A stretch of 64,000 nucleotides of DNA, taken from NCBI RefSeq assembly GCF_004331265.1, contig NZ_SJOO01000003.1, forward strand, positions 248,001-312,000, written 5' to 3'. The position numbers and the translations under genes were made by a program. This document shows, one piece after another, positions 43,120-52,840 of the stretch; position 1 is the stretch's first letter, and every line of letters begins with the position of its first letter. The notes under the pieces are model-generated. The model was not told the origin of the DNA. It did not search any database and saw only the letters and a program-made list of their open reading frames with translations. The stretch comes from Enterobacter wuhouensis. GTDB taxonomy: Bacteria > Pseudomonadota > Gammaproteobacteria > Enterobacterales > Enterobacteriaceae.

Positions 43120-43893
43120 GTGGATAAGGCTGTCATCCTGCCGGAAAAAAAACAGTACCAGGAAATTGGCGAGGATTTACGGGCGCAAATTATCCAGGGG
43201 CATTATCCCGTGGGATCGCGCCTGCCGCCGGAGCGCAACATTGCTGAGACCTATGGCGTAAGCCGCACCATCGTGCGCGAAGCCTTGCTGATGCTGGAGC
43301 TGCAGGGCACGGTGGATATCCGCCAGGGCTCCGGCGTCTACGTGATGCGCATCCCTGAAGAGCACGAAAACGAGGAGGAGCGTTTCCTCAACAGCGACGT
43401 GGGCCCGTTTGAGATTTTACAGGCGCGCCAGCTCCTCGAAAGCAACATCGCCGCCTTTGCCGCCAAAATGGCAACGCGCGCCGATATCGACAACCTGCGC
43501 CGCATCATCGAGCAGGAGCAGCGGGCGATTGCCGCCAACGACAACAGCCAGGATAACAATAAAATGTTTCACCTGGTGCTGGCGGGGGCGACGCAAAACC
43601 AGATGCTGCTGGCGACGGTCGAGAGCGTCTGGCATCACATGGACAGCAGCCCGCTGTGGCAGCAGTTCAACGTCCATATTGCCAGCCGGGCGTATCGCCT
43701 CAAATGGCTGGGCGACCGCCAAACCATTCTCGCCGCGCTGCGCCGTCGCGACGTGATGGGCGCCTGGCAGGCGATGTTCCAGCATCTGGAAAACGTGAAG
43801 AAGAGCCTGCTCGAATTATCCGATGAAGATGCGCCAGATTTTGACGGCTACCTTTTTGAATCCGTTCCGATTTTTCAGGGAAAGCTGGTGTGA
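43120..43893 (+). CDS. GntR/FadR-family regulator, UxuR/ExuR-like
   Basis: The 257-residue protein has a GntR winged helix at residues 11-80 (GSRLPPERNIAETYGVSRTI) and an FCD effector domain, with GPFEILQARQLLESNIAAFA as in UxuR and ExuR. The length is that of UxuR (257). The start is GTG with AGG upstream. UxuR and ExuR answer to hexuronates, so an acidic sugar may be the inducer. UxuR-like operators lie before the operon it sits in. It overlaps the GNAT gene by 4 bp. Confidence 0.86.
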   Translation: MDKAVILPEKKQYQEIGEDLRAQIIQGHYPVGSRLPPERNIAETYGVSRTIVREALLMLELQGTVDIRQGSGVYVMRIPEEHENEEERFLNSDVGPFEILQARQLLESNIAAFAAKMATRADIDNLRRIIEQEQRAIAANDNSQDNNKMFHLVLAGATQNQMLLATVESVWHHMDSSPLWQQFNVHIASRAYRLKWLGDRQTILAALRRRDVMGAWQAMFQHLENVKKSLLELSDEDAPDFDGYLFESVPIFQGKLV

Positions 43894-44366
43894 ATATTCT
43901 GCCGCTCTATGCCGCGCCGCAGTATGCCGATCGGGTGATTGACTGGATCTGGCGTGCTTTTGGCGACGGGCTGCCGCGTGAGTTTTTCCACAGCGTTATC
44001 GATCACAGCCAGACGCCAGGCGCATTGCCGCTGACCTTTATTGCCGTTGAGGATGAGCAGCTTCTGGGCACCGTGGGACTATGGCGCTGCGATCTTATTA
44101 CTCGTCAGGATCTGTACCCCTGGCTGGCGGCGCTGTACGTCGATGACGCGGCGCGCGGAAAAGGGCTGGCGGGGAAGCTTCAGGAGCACGTTATCGCGTA
44201 TGCCGCGCAGGCCGGGTTTACCGAGCTGCACCTGTGGTCTGCCTGCCGCGACTTCTACGAACGTTACGGCTGGCAGTACATTGGCGATGCGCTGGAGTAC
44301 CCGGATAAAACAGTACACCTCTATCGTTATTCGCTCTGCGCTTCGGCAGGCGAAGTAACGGAGTGA
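43890..44366 (+). CDS. GNAT-family N-acetyltransferase
   Basis: The 158-residue GNAT has the acetyl-CoA motif AALYVDDAARGKGLAGKLQE (about 74-93) and the closing FYERYGWQYIG. GTG start overlaps the GntR stop (GTGA). The 3' end runs 40 bp into the end of galR on the other strand, which fits the far end of an inserted cassette. The substrate is unknown. Confidence 0.83.
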   Translation: MNILPLYAAPQYADRVIDWIWRAFGDGLPREFFHSVIDHSQTPGALPLTFIAVEDEQLLGTVGLWRCDLITRQDLYPWLAALYVDDAARGKGLAGKLQEHVIAYAAQAGFTELHLWSACRDFYERYGWQYIGDALEYPDKTVHLYRYSLCASAGEVTE

Positions 44367-45343
44367 CGGCGTACTAACGTTGGGCTGAACAGGTGCGTGA
44401 TTTCCGGCGGCTGCCGCTGTTCCGCCAGCGCTAACGCCAGCTCCGCTGCCTGCGTTGCCATGGTGATAATCGGGTAACGCACGGTGGTCAGGCGAGGGCG
44501 CACGTAGCGTGAGACCAGCACGTCATCGAACCCAATCAGCGAAATTACTGCCGGAACATCAATACCGTTGTCGTTTAACACGCCCATCGCGCCGGCGGCC
44601 ATCGAGTCGTTATAGCTGGCCACTGCGGTAAAATTGCGCCCGCGTCCGAGTAATTCCGTCATCGCCTGTTCGCCACCGCTCTCGTCTGGCTCACCGTAGG
44701 CCACCAGGCGATCGTTGCACGGCAAACCGTTTTCGCGCAGCGCGTCGTAATAGCCCTGCAGGCGATCTTCCGCGTCTGAAATCGGGTGATTCGAGCAGAG
44801 GTATCCGATGCGGGTATGGCCCTGCTGGATCAGGTGACGGGTTGCAAGCCACGCGCCGTAGCGGTCGTCGAGCGCCACGCAGCGTTTTTCAAAGCCGGGG
44901 ATAATTCGGTTGATAATCACCATCCCGGGGATCTGCTTCATCAGGTGAATCAGCTCGTCATCAGGGATCATTTTGGCGTGGACAACCAGCGCGGCGCAGC
45001 GATGGCGAATCAGCTGTTCGATGGCCTGGCGTTCTTTTTGCTGGTTGTGGTAGCCATTGCCGATCAGCAAGAAATTGCCGGTGTGATAAGACACCTGTTC
45101 AACGGCCTTAACCATTGCGCCAAAAAACGGGTCCGAGACATCGCCCACCACTAGCCCGATGGTTTCGGTAGATTGCTGAGCAAGTGCGCGGGCATTGGCG
45201 TTGGGATGGTAATTCAGGTTTTCCATGGCGCTTTGCACTGCCTGGCGCGATGCGTCACTGGCTTTGGGGGAGTTGTTAATGACGCGTGAGACGGTCGCAA
45301 CGGAAACTCCTGCCAGACGAGCCACATCCTTAATTGTCGCCAT
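44327..45343 (-). CDS. galR: Galactose operon repressor GalR
   Basis: The 338-residue LacI-family repressor starts MATIKDVARLAGVSVATVSR and is close to E. coli GalR (343) throughout. It binds gal operators and is released by galactose. A GalR-type operator lies 18 bp before the start, consistent with autoregulation. In E. coli galR adjoins lysA; here 5 kb of other genes intervene. Confidence 0.95.
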   Translation of the reverse strand: MATIKDVARLAGVSVATVSRVINNSPKASDASRQAVQSAMENLNYHPNANARALAQQSTETIGLVVGDVSDPFFGAMVKAVEQVSYHTGNFLLIGNGYHNQQKERQAIEQLIRHRCAALVVHAKMIPDDELIHLMKQIPGMVIINRIIPGFEKRCVALDDRYGAWLATRHLIQQGHTRIGYLCSNHPISDAEDRLQGYYDALRENGLPCNDRLVAYGEPDESGGEQAMTELLGRGRNFTAVASYNDSMAAGAMGVLNDNGIDVPAVISLIGFDDVLVSRYVRPRLTTVRYPIITMATQAAELALALAEQRQPPEITHLFSPTLVRRHSVTSPAEAQSE

Positions 45344-45360
45344 TTAATACCTTCTTAGTG

Positions 45361-45376
45361 GGGTAAGCGTTTACAC
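45361..45376. promoter_or_regulatory. GalR/GalS-type operator
   Basis: GTGTAAACGCTTACCC (read on the minus strand, 45376-45361) follows the GTGnAAnCG-nTTnCnC operator pattern with a central CG. Confidence 0.7.
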
Positions 45377-45586
45377 ATCAACTAGTGTTGCGGAAAAGTC
45401 CCGCGCATTCAAGGGGAGGGAGATTTGGTCATTCACAAACGTGATGCAGACCAGAGCGTGACCGTGTAATCGTTACACGCTTAACCATGTCTAAATAATG
45501 TCAATCCGAACCTTTAGTTACACTTTGCCTCAGGCTGTTGCGATTGTCCGATAGCGGGATGAGGATGGGATTGATAGAGTCGAGAT

Positions 45587-45669
45587 CCCAGAGGTATTGA
45601 TAGGTGAAATCAACTCCGGTTGATTGACACGATTTACACCAACCTGCGTTTATACGCAGGTTTTTTTTT
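45587..45669 (+). ncRNA. omrB: OmrB small RNA
   Basis: It begins CCCAGAGGTATTGATAGGTG, the conserved seed shared by OmrA and OmrB, with the TAGG variant of OmrB. It ends in hairpin CCTGCG-TTTATA-CGCAGG and nine T (45661-45669). OmpR-activated Hfq sRNAs of this kind repress outer-membrane protein genes and csgD. Place between galR and aas as in E. coli. Confidence 0.95.
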
Positions 45670-45784
45670 GCCCGTCATTCAACCTGTAACAGCAAACGAG
45701 AATATTCACACCTGGTTGCATTTCGGCTTATTCCCTTGCGTTTTCCCGCTGGCGAAGCCGGGTAGCAAGAGCCACAATCAGGAT

Positions 45785-45870
45785 CCCAGAGGTATTGATT
45801 GGTGAGAATTCTTAGTACGGTTTCGTACTCATCTCTTGCACCAGCCTGCGCGGATGCGCAGGTTTTTTTT
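45785..45870 (+). ncRNA. omrA: OmrA small RNA
   Basis: It begins CCCAGAGGTATTGATTGGTG, as in E. coli OmrA, has a variable middle with AGTACGG-tttC-GTACT-like pairing, and ends in the hairpin CCTGCGC-gga-TGCGCAGG followed by eight T. It lies 115 bp after OmrB and before aas. Confidence 0.95.
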
Positions 45871-45962
45871 CGCCTCAATTTTTGCTGTCGCCCCCTCTCC
45901 ACTTCTCGTGTAATCTGCCAACAATTAATAACCCTCCATACTGGCTGGCAAAGGGAGTTGAG

Positions 45963-48122
45963 ATGCTTTTTGGGTTCTTCCGTACACTGTTTCGTGTCCT
46001 TTTCCGCGTCCGCGTCACTGGCGATGCCCAGGCGCTTCGCGGCGAACGCGTGCTTATCACGCCAAACCACGTGTCGTTTATCGACGGCATACTGCTGGCG
46101 CTATTTCTGCCGGTGCGGCCCGTTTTTGCCGTGTACAGTTCCATCAGTGAAAAATGGTACATGCGCAAGCTGGCGCCGCTGATCGATTTTGTGCCGCTCG
46201 ACCCTACAAAACCGATGATGATCAAACATCTGGTGCGCCTGGTTGAACAGGGCCGGCCGGTGGTCATTTTCCCAGAAGGGCGTATCTCGGTGACGGGTTC
46301 GCTGATGAAAATCTATGACGGTGCCGGATTCGTTGCGGCGAAGTCAAAAGCCACGGTGGTGCCGCTGCGTATTGAAGGCGCAGAGCTGACCCACTTTAGC
46401 CGCCTGAAAGGGCTGGTGAAGCAGCGTCTGTTCCCTAAGATTACCCTGCACATTCTGCCACCGACCACGTTACCGATGCCTGAGGCACCGCGAGCCCGCG
46501 ATCGCCGCAAAATCGCCGGTGAAATGCTGCACCAGATTATGATGGAAGCGCGCATGGCCGTACGCCCGCGCGAAACGCTGTATGAATCGCTGCTGTCGGC
46601 GCAGTACCGTTATGGCGCAAAGAAGAACTGCATTGAAGACATCAACTTCACGCCGGATACCTACCGCAAGCTTTTGACCAAGACGCTGTTTGTTGGCCGT
46701 ATTCTTGAGAAGTACAGCAAGCAGGGGGAAAAGATCGGCCTGATGCTGCCGAACGCGGGCATCAGCGCCGCCGTGATTTTTGGCGCCGTTTCTCGCGGGC
46801 GTATTCCGGCTATGATGAACTATACGGCGGGCGTGAAAGGGTTGACCAGCGCGATTACCGCGGCGCAAATCAACACCGTGTTCACCTCCCGCCAGTTCCT
46901 TGATAAAGGCAAGCTGTGGCATCTGCCGGAGCAGCTGACGCAGGTGCGCTGGGTCTTCCTGGAAGATTTAAAAGCCGACGTCACCACCGGCGACAAGCTG
47001 TGGATATTTGCTCACCTGCTTGCGCCGCATCTCGCGCAGGTGAAGCAGAAGCCGGAAGACGACGCGATTATCCTCTTTACGTCCGGTTCTGAAGGCAACC
47101 CGAAAGGGGTCGTTCACAGCCACAAGAGCATTCTGGCGAACGTCGAGCAGATCAAGACGATCGCTGACTTTACCGCGAATGACCGCTTTATGTCGGCACT
47201 GCCGCTGTTCCACTCCTTTGGCCTGACCGTCGGCCTCTTCACGCCGCTGCTAACGGGTGCGGAAGTGTTCCTTTACCCAAGCCCGCTGCACTACCGCATC
47301 GTGCCGGAGCTGGTCTATGACCGTAACTGTACCGTGCTGTTCGGTACATCAACGTTCCTCGGCAACTACGCCCGCTTCGCCAATCCGTATGACTTCTTCC
47401 GCGTGCGCTATGTGGTTGCAGGCGCTGAAAAACTTCAGGACAGCACCCGCCAGATCTGGCAGGACAAGTTTGGCCTGCGCATTCTGGAAGGCTATGGCGT
47501 GACGGAGTGTGCGCCTGTCGTATCGATCAATGTCCCGATGGCGGCGAAGCCGGGCACCGTTGGCCGCATTTTGCCGGGGATGGACGCGCGCCTGCTGGAG
47601 GTGCCGGGCATTGAGAACGGTGGCCGCCTGCAGCTGAAGGGGCCTAACGTGATGAACGGCTATCTGCGCGTGGAGAACCCGGGCGTGCTGGAAGCGCCAA
47701 CGGCGGAAAACGTCAATGGGGATATAGAGACCGGCTGGTACGACACCGGCGATATTGTTCGCTTCGACGAGCAGGGCTTTGTGCAGATCCAGGGGCGCGC
47801 TAAACGCTTCGCCAAAATTGCGGGTGAAATGGTTTCGCTGGAGATGGTTGAAATGCTGGCGACGGCGGTTTCTGCCGACAAACTGCACGCGACGGTGGTG
47901 AAGAGCGATGCCAGCAAAGGCGAGGCGCTGGTGCTGTTCACTACGGACAGTGAGCTTAAGCGCGACCAGCTGCTTAAACATGCGCGCGAGCACGGCATCC
48001 CCGAGCTGGCGGTGCCGCGCGATATTCGCTATCTCAAGCAGCTTCCTGTACTGGGCAGCGGTAAGCCCGATTTCGTCACCCTAAAAGGCATGGTTGAAGA
48101 GGCGGAAAAGCAAAATGCGTGA
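45963..48122 (+). CDS. aas: Aas, 2-acyl-GPE acyltransferase / acyl-ACP synthetase
   Basis: The 719-residue two-domain inner-membrane enzyme has an N-terminal acyltransferase with the HX4D motif in NHVSFIDG (about 36-43). The C-terminal adenylate-forming domain has [18 protein letters not shown] and [20 protein letters not shown]. It re-acylates lysophosphatidylethanolamine flipped in by LplT. ATG 45963 gives the exact E. coli length. It overlaps lplT by 8 bp. Confidence 0.96.
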   Translation: MLFGFFRTLFRVLFRVRVTGDAQALRGERVLITPNHVSFIDGILLALFLPVRPVFAVYSSISEKWYMRKLAPLIDFVPLDPTKPMMIKHLVRLVEQGRPVVIFPEGRISVTGSLMKIYDGAGFVAAKSKATVVPLRIEGAELTHFSRLKGLVKQRLFPKITLHILPPTTLPMPEAPRARDRRKIAGEMLHQIMMEARMAVRPRETLYESLLSAQYRYGAKKNCIEDINFTPDTYRKLLTKTLFVGRILEKYSKQGEKIGLMLPNAGISAAVIFGAVSRGRIPAMMNYTAGVKGLTSAITAAQINTVFTSRQFLDKGKLWHLPEQLTQVRWVFLEDLKADVTTGDKLWIFAHLLAPHLAQVKQKPEDDAIILFTSGSEGNPKGVVHSHKSILANVEQIKTIADFTANDRFMSALPLFHSFGLTVGLFTPLLTGAEVFLYPSPLHYRIVPELVYDRNCTVLFGTSTFLGNYARFANPYDFFRVRYVVAGAEKLQDSTRQIWQDKFGLRILEGYGVTECAPVVSINVPMAAKPGTVGRILPGMDARLLEVPGIENGGRLQLKGPNVMNGYLRVENPGVLEAPTAENVNGDIETGWYDTGDIVRFDEQGFVQIQGRAKRFAKIAGEMVSLEMVEMLATAVSADKLHATVVKSDASKGEALVLFTTDSELKRDQLLKHAREHGIPELAVPRDIRYLKQLPVLGSGKPDFVTLKGMVEEAEKQNA

Positions 48123-49311
48123 GTCAGTACACACTAACACTTCAATCTGGTCGAAGGGCATGATGGCGGTCATTGCGGCGCAGTTTCTCTCTGCGTTCGG
48201 CGATAACGCGCTGCTGTTTGCCACCCTGGCGCTGCTGAAAGCCGAGTTTTACCCCGACTGGAGCCAGCCGATCCTCCAGATGGTGTTTGTGGGTGCTTAC
48301 ATTATCTTTGCGCCTTTTGTGGGGCAGGTGGCGGACAGTTTCCCGAAAGGTCGGGTGATGATGTTTGCCAACGGCCTCAAGCTGCTGGGGGCCGCGAGCA
48401 TCTGCTTTGGTATCAACCCGTTTATCGGATATACGCTGGTGGGGATCGGTGCTGCCGCTTACTCTCCGGCCAAGTACGGTATTCTGGGCGAGCTCACAAC
48501 CGGCGATAAGCTGGTGAAAGCCAACGGCCTGATGGAGTCCTCCACCATTGCCGCTATCCTGATTGGTTCTGTCGCGGGCGGAGTGCTGGCGGACTGGCAT
48601 GTGCTTGCTGCACTGAGCGTCTGTGCCGTGGTATACGGCGGGGCGGTTATTGCTAACCTGTTCATTCCCAAACTGGCGGTGGCACGTCCGGGGCAATCCT
48701 GGCGCTTCAGGCCGATGACCGGCAGCTTCTTTAACGCCTGCCGCGTGCTGTGGCGTAACGGTGAAACGCGCTTCTCGCTGATGGGCACCAGCATGTTCTG
48801 GGGCGCGGGCGTGACGTTGCGCTTCCTGCTGGTGCTGTGGGTGCCGGTGGCGCTGGGGATCGTGGACAATGCTACCCCAACTTACCTTAACGCGATGGTT
48901 GCGGTCGGGATTGTCGTTGGGGCCGGCGCTGCGGCAAAACTGGTTACGCTTGAGACGGTGGCGCGCTGTATGCCTGCGGGCATCCTGATTGGCGTTGGCG
49001 TGCTGTTCTTCTCGCTCCAGCATGCGTTATTACCCGCGTATGCGCTGCTGATCCTGATTGGTATCCTGGGCGGGTTCTTCGTGGTGCCGCTGAACGCGCT
49101 TTTGCAGGAGCGGGGAAAACACACCGTTGGAGCCGGGAACGCCATCGCCGTGCAAAATCTCGGCGAAAACATGGCGATGCTCCTGATGCTGGGGCTTTAT
49201 TCGCTGGCTGTGAAGGTTGGCGTGCCGGTTGTGGCCATTGGCGTCGGGTTTGGCGCGCTGTTTGCGCTGGCGATTACGTGGCTGTGGGTCTGGCAGCGTC
49301 GGCGTTCATAA
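48115..49311 (+). CDS. lplT: LplT, lysophospholipid flippase
   Basis: The 398-residue MFS protein has about twelve segments, starting with [20 protein letters not shown] and closing in [10 protein letters not shown]. LplT flips lysophosphatidylethanolamine inward for repair by Aas. Start ATG 48115 lies inside the end of aas. Length matches E. coli (397). Confidence 0.95.
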   Translation: MRESVHTNTSIWSKGMMAVIAAQFLSAFGDNALLFATLALLKAEFYPDWSQPILQMVFVGAYIIFAPFVGQVADSFPKGRVMMFANGLKLLGAASICFGINPFIGYTLVGIGAAAYSPAKYGILGELTTGDKLVKANGLMESSTIAAILIGSVAGGVLADWHVLAALSVCAVVYGGAVIANLFIPKLAVARPGQSWRFRPMTGSFFNACRVLWRNGETRFSLMGTSMFWGAGVTLRFLLVLWVPVALGIVDNATPTYLNAMVAVGIVVGAGAAAKLVTLETVARCMPAGILIGVGVLFFSLQHALLPAYALLILIGILGGFFVVPLNALLQERGKHTVGAGNAIAVQNLGENMAMLLMLGLYSLAVKVGVPVVAIGVGFGALFALAITWLWVWQRRRS

Positions 49312-49324
49312 GTGCTGCCTGATG

Positions 49325-49357
49325 CCCTCACCCCGGCCCTCTCCCACAGGGAGAGGG
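49325..49357. repeat. Dispersed palindromic repeat after lplT
   Basis: CCCTCACCCCGG followed by CCCTCTCCC-aca-GGGAGAGGG (stem 49337-49345/49349-49357). This is a common interspersed element of enterobacterial intergenic regions. It precedes the lplT-tas terminator. Confidence 0.7.
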
Positions 49358-49368
49358 GGCAAACCCTA

Positions 49369-49400
49369 AAAACGGCAACGTGCGTTGCCGTTTTGCTTTT
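49369..49400. terminator. Bidirectional terminator between lplT and tas
   Basis: AAAACGGCAACG (49369-49380), TG, CGTTGCCGTTTT (49383-49394), then GCTTTT; the A run on the left serves tas on the minus strand. Confidence 0.88.
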
Positions 49401-49401
49401 A

Positions 49402-50442
49402 TTACGGTGCCGGGTATGTGTATACCTGATGCACCGCTTCAATTTCCGCTAACACCTCTTCACTCAGGTTCAGATGGAAACTCTCAATGTTTGTTTTCAG
49501 CTGATCCATCGTCGTTGCGCCCAGCAGGGTGCTGGCCACAAACGGCTGACGACGCACGAAGGCGAGCGCCATCTGCGCAGGGTCAAGACCGTGACGCTTC
49601 GCGATGTCCACATACGCCGCGACGGCTTTTTGGGTTTGCTCACCGCTGTAGCGGGTAAAGCGGCTGAAGAGCGTATTACGCGCGCCAGCAGGCTTTGCGC
49701 CGTTCAGGTATTTGCCCGTCAGCGTGCCAAAGCCCAGGCATGAGTAGGCGAGCAGCTCCACCTCTTCATACTGCGTCACTTCCGCCAGACCGACCTCATA
49801 GCTGCGGTTAAGCAGGCTGTAGGGGTTCTGGATGGTGACGATACGCGGCAGGTCGTGCTTATCGGCCAGGTGCAGATAGCGCATCACGCCAAACGCGGTT
49901 TCGTTCGAGACGCCAATGTAGCGGATCTTGCCCGCGCGCTGACACTCGGTAAGGGCTTCCAGCGTTTCCAGCAGTGAGACCGCCGGGGCGTTCTCATTCC
50001 AGCTGTAGCCCAGCTTGCCAAAGCAGTTGGTTGGGCGCTGCGGCCAGTGAACCTGGTAGAGATCGAGATAATCGGTTTGCAGGCGCTTCAGGCTGGCATC
50101 CAGCGCGGCGCGGATGTTTTTGCGATCGAGGATCTGGTTAGGGCGGATCCCGGCATCGTTATTGCGCGAGGGGCCGCTAACTTTCGAGGCAACGACCAGC
50201 TTTTCACGATTGCCGCGTTTTGCCAGCCAGTTACCCACGTAGGTTTCGGTCAGCCCCTGCGTCTCAGGGCGAGGAGGAACGGGGTACATCTCCGCGACAT
50301 CAATCAGGTTAATGCCCTGGCTGACGGCATAATCAAGTTGTGCATGGGCATCGGCTTCGCTGTTTTGTTCACCAAATGTCATCGTGCCCAACCCCAGCTG
50401 GCTAATCTCCAGAGCGCTATGGGGGATACGGTGATAGTGCAT
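49402..50442 (-). CDS. tas: Tas, aldo/keto reductase
   Basis: The 346-residue aldo/keto reductase barrel has the family Asp/Tyr region LIDVAEMYPVPPRPET (about 50-65), YLDLYQVHWPQRPTNCFGKL and the NADPH-binding tail VASTLLGATTMDQLKTNI. The same length as E. coli Tas, which can complement a prephenate dehydrogenase defect. Natural substrate unknown. Gene order with lplT and ygdR is as in E. coli. Confidence 0.95.
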   Translation of the reverse strand: MHYHRIPHSALEISQLGLGTMTFGEQNSEADAHAQLDYAVSQGINLIDVAEMYPVPPRPETQGLTETYVGNWLAKRGNREKLVVASKVSGPSRNNDAGIRPNQILDRKNIRAALDASLKRLQTDYLDLYQVHWPQRPTNCFGKLGYSWNENAPAVSLLETLEALTECQRAGKIRYIGVSNETAFGVMRYLHLADKHDLPRIVTIQNPYSLLNRSYEVGLAEVTQYEEVELLAYSCLGFGTLTGKYLNGAKPAGARNTLFSRFTRYSGEQTQKAVAAYVDIAKRHGLDPAQMALAFVRRQPFVASTLLGATTMDQLKTNIESFHLNLSEEVLAEIEAVHQVYTYPAP

Positions 50443-50542
50443 AGCCGGCTTCCTTAGTAAACATGTGGATCGCGTCAGGGGCTTCCCGACAAAGGAATAT
50501 AAACATGGCAGAGGGGAGGCAAAAGGGGAAGAGAAAAATCAA

Positions 50543-50567
50543 AAAGGCCAGCAGGGTACTGACCTTT
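50543..50567 (-). terminator. Terminator after ygdR
   Basis: On the minus strand AAAGGTCAG...CTGGCCTTTTTG (50567-50541) with one G-T pair and a T run. It separates ygdR from tas. Confidence 0.75.
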
Positions 50568-50573
50568 ATCCAT

Positions 50574-50792
50574 TTATCGTTCGATAATCTGCGAAACTTC
50601 GTCGCGATTGATTTGCATGTTATTCCCTTCCCGATCGCGGTAGCTGACCAGGCCGGTATCGTCGTCGACTTCAGGCTTGCCGTCGGTCAAAATCATCCGA
50701 CCGTCTTTTGTCGACATCACGTAATCACTGCTACAACCCGAGACAGCAAATGCTAAACCGACTGCTGAAATTAACACTGCCCATTTTTTCAT
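50574..50792 (-). CDS. ygdR: YgdR, small DUF903 lipoprotein
   Basis: The 72-residue lipoprotein from ATG 50792 (GAGGA 8 bp upstream) has a signal peptide with lipobox VSGC; Cys20 becomes the lipidated N terminus. The mature part ([20 protein letters not shown]) is a DUF903 SH3-like fold. Function unknown. In E. coli ygdQ lies between it and mutH; here only 129 bp do. Confidence 0.93.
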   Translation of the reverse strand: MKKWAVLISAVGLAFAVSGCSSDYVMSTKDGRMILTDGKPEVDDDTGLVSYRDREGNNMQINRDEVSQIIER

Positions 50793-50921
50793 CGTTATCG
50801 TCCTCACCTGGCTCGTATCAAATCATAGTGTAGTAATAACCTGATATTTCGACAGGAGGAAGCGGTAAAATCTTAAAAACCAGGCGATTGTGTTTGATAG
50901 CTCGCAAAATTCGTTAAAAAC

Positions 50922-51614
50922 TTAGTTTTTGAGTAAGAAATGGCGAGCAAGCAGCGCGCTGGTGAAATTCTTTTTAAGGTAAAAACCGCGCGGTAACGTC
51001 AGTATGGATTCACCCCGCATGCCGACTGCCTCTGTCAGCGCCTTGCTGTTGGCCGCTTTCGGGCGGATCTGTAACACTTCGCCGTGTCGGGCGGTAATAC
51101 GCTCTACCTGCCCGAGAACGATCATATCCATTAATTCCTCCCAGTCGAGGCGGAGCTGGCGATCCTCGTCCTCATCAGGGCTCCAGAGCAGCGGTGCCCC
51201 AACCCGGCGCTCGGCGAGGGGGATTTGGCGCTCTCCTTCGACCGGAACCCACAGAACACGCTTCAATTTATGGCGTACGTGGCTGGTTTCCCACGTCACG
51301 CCCGTATTACCCGTTAAAGGCGCAACGCAGACAAAGGTTGTTTCCAGCGGTTTACCGTTGCGATCGACAGGGATAGTTTTTAGCTCCACGCCCAGTGCCG
51401 CAAAATCTTGCTCAGGTTTACTTCCCGCGCTGGCGCCCAGCCATAGCTCAAGCAGCATGCCAATCCAGCCCTTATCGCGCTTGAGATCGTTTGGGATCGG
51501 TAAACCTGCCATTGCCGCCAGCTCGCCGAGCGAAAAGCCCGCCAGACGCTGCGCCTGGTCGATCAGCTGGGTTTCACTGGAAGGGGGTGAAAGCAATGGG
51601 GCAAGCGGGCGCAT
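50922..51614 (-). CDS. mutH: MutH, mismatch-repair GATC endonuclease
   Basis: The 230-residue nuclease has the PD-ExK-like core: Asp in [12 protein letters not shown] (about residues 69-80) with the ExK Glu and Lys. It nicks the unmethylated strand at hemimethylated GATC sites when activated by MutS and MutL. Length matches E. coli (229). It lies divergent from rppH across the DARS2 gap. Confidence 0.96.
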   Translation of the reverse strand: MRPLAPLLSPPSSETQLIDQAQRLAGFSLGELAAMAGLPIPNDLKRDKGWIGMLLELWLGASAGSKPEQDFAALGVELKTIPVDRNGKPLETTFVCVAPLTGNTGVTWETSHVRHKLKRVLWVPVEGERQIPLAERRVGAPLLWSPDEDEDRQLRLDWEELMDMIVLGQVERITARHGEVLQIRPKAANSKALTEAVGMRGESILTLPRGFYLKKNFTSALLARHFLLKN

Positions 51615-51658
51615 GACGTTAACCTTTTGATTAAAAAATGTACCAGGAAATTATCCCT

Positions 51659-52129
51659 TGTGGATAGAGTTTAACTTTTTCTGTATGAATATTCCATGTC
51701 ACTGATTTATAGGTTTTTTTAAATTTTTTAGAGTAATCCGATACGGCTAAGCGCAGGGTTGTTCAAATCTGGTCACTGACAATGAACAGGATCTTACACC
51801 ATGTTATCCACAGAAAAGTGGGATAACTGGGAATAACCCTCACTACTGTTTCAATTTACAGCCTTGACGTGCGATGAAAATCGAATTTTCACACAAATTG
51901 TGACTAACTTATTGGCACAATCTGTGGATAAAACCGACGCTGTTCGATCTTTCGTCAGTACGACGATCTCTGATGTGACGATCGTCACGTTATGGGCTCG
52001 GCGGTCTATGAAAATACAATTAACGCAATGAAATACATAGTATTATTTTTAATGTGTGGTCGGACGCTTTGGCCGGGCTTTTAGGTTGTCCATCGGTAAT
52101 TCCATACTTCTTCACAACTATATCCACAG
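51659..52129. other. DARS2-type DnaA-reactivating sequence
   Basis: The 683-bp mutH-rppH gap holds no gene but a dense set of DnaA boxes. The core is TTATCCACA (51804-51812), inverted TTATCCCAC as GTGGGATAA (51818-51826), and inverted TTATTCCCA as TGGGAATAA (51828-51836). A further exact inverted box TGTGGATAA lies at 51923-51931, and near-boxes at 51659-51667 and 52121-52129. E. coli DARS2 lies in this same gap with three core boxes plus IHF and Fis sites, and helps convert ADP-DnaA to ATP-DnaA. Position and box order support the call; IHF and Fis sites were not resolved by eye. Confidence 0.8.
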
Positions 52130-52297
52130 AAAAGGTGAATAAAATTGCCGTTATGGCGTCTCATCTGTTTATAACTCGCCTCATAATTGTGAGTTATTCA
52201 AATGTTATTAGGTTGCAAGCCTGTAAGAGAGTGGTTTACCGCCTCCCTGTAGTGTGAAACAATCATTTGTATATAAGGTTTAGTTTGGGGTAGTCCG

Positions 52298-52828
52298 GTG
52301 ATTGATGACGATGGCTACCGCCCGAACGTAGGAATTGTAATTTGTAATCGTCAGGGCCAGGTGATGTGGGCCCGGCGATATGGTCAGCACTCCTGGCAGT
52401 TCCCACAAGGTGGGATCAACCCAGGAGAGTCCCCAGAACAAGCGATGTACCGGGAGCTGTTTGAAGAGGTCGGTTTAAGCCGAAAAGATGTTCGCATCCT
52501 GGCTTCGACCCGCAACTGGTTGCGTTACAAGTTACCGAAACGTTTGGTGCGTTGGGACACAAAGCCGGTTTGTATCGGCCAGAAACAAAAATGGTTTCTG
52601 CTGCAGTTGGTGGGCAACGATTCAGATATCAATATGCAAACCAGCAGTACGCCGGAATTCGATGGCTGGCGCTGGGTAAGCTATTGGTATCCTGTTCGTC
52701 AGGTCGTGTCGTTCAAACGCGACGTTTACCGTAGGGTGATGAAAGAGTTCGCAAGTGTTGTGATGCAGCTTCAGGAGACGCCTCCAAAGCCGCAGAGCGC
52801 ACCTGCCTGGCGACGTAAAAGAGGTTAA
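52298..52828 (+). CDS. rppH: RppH, RNA pyrophosphohydrolase
   Basis: The 176-residue Nudix hydrolase contains the Nudix box [20 protein letters not shown] ending GL (residues 38-59). It removes pyrophosphate from mRNA 5' ends and starts RNase E decay. The start is GTG at 52298, as in E. coli, and the length is identical. ptsP follows 12 bp later. Confidence 0.97.
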   Translation: MIDDDGYRPNVGIVICNRQGQVMWARRYGQHSWQFPQGGINPGESPEQAMYRELFEEVGLSRKDVRILASTRNWLRYKLPKRLVRWDTKPVCIGQKQKWFLLQLVGNDSDINMQTSSTPEFDGWRWVSYWYPVRQVVSFKRDVYRRVMKEFASVVMQLQETPPKPQSAPAWRRKRG

Positions 52829-52840
52829 GCTACGCAAATC

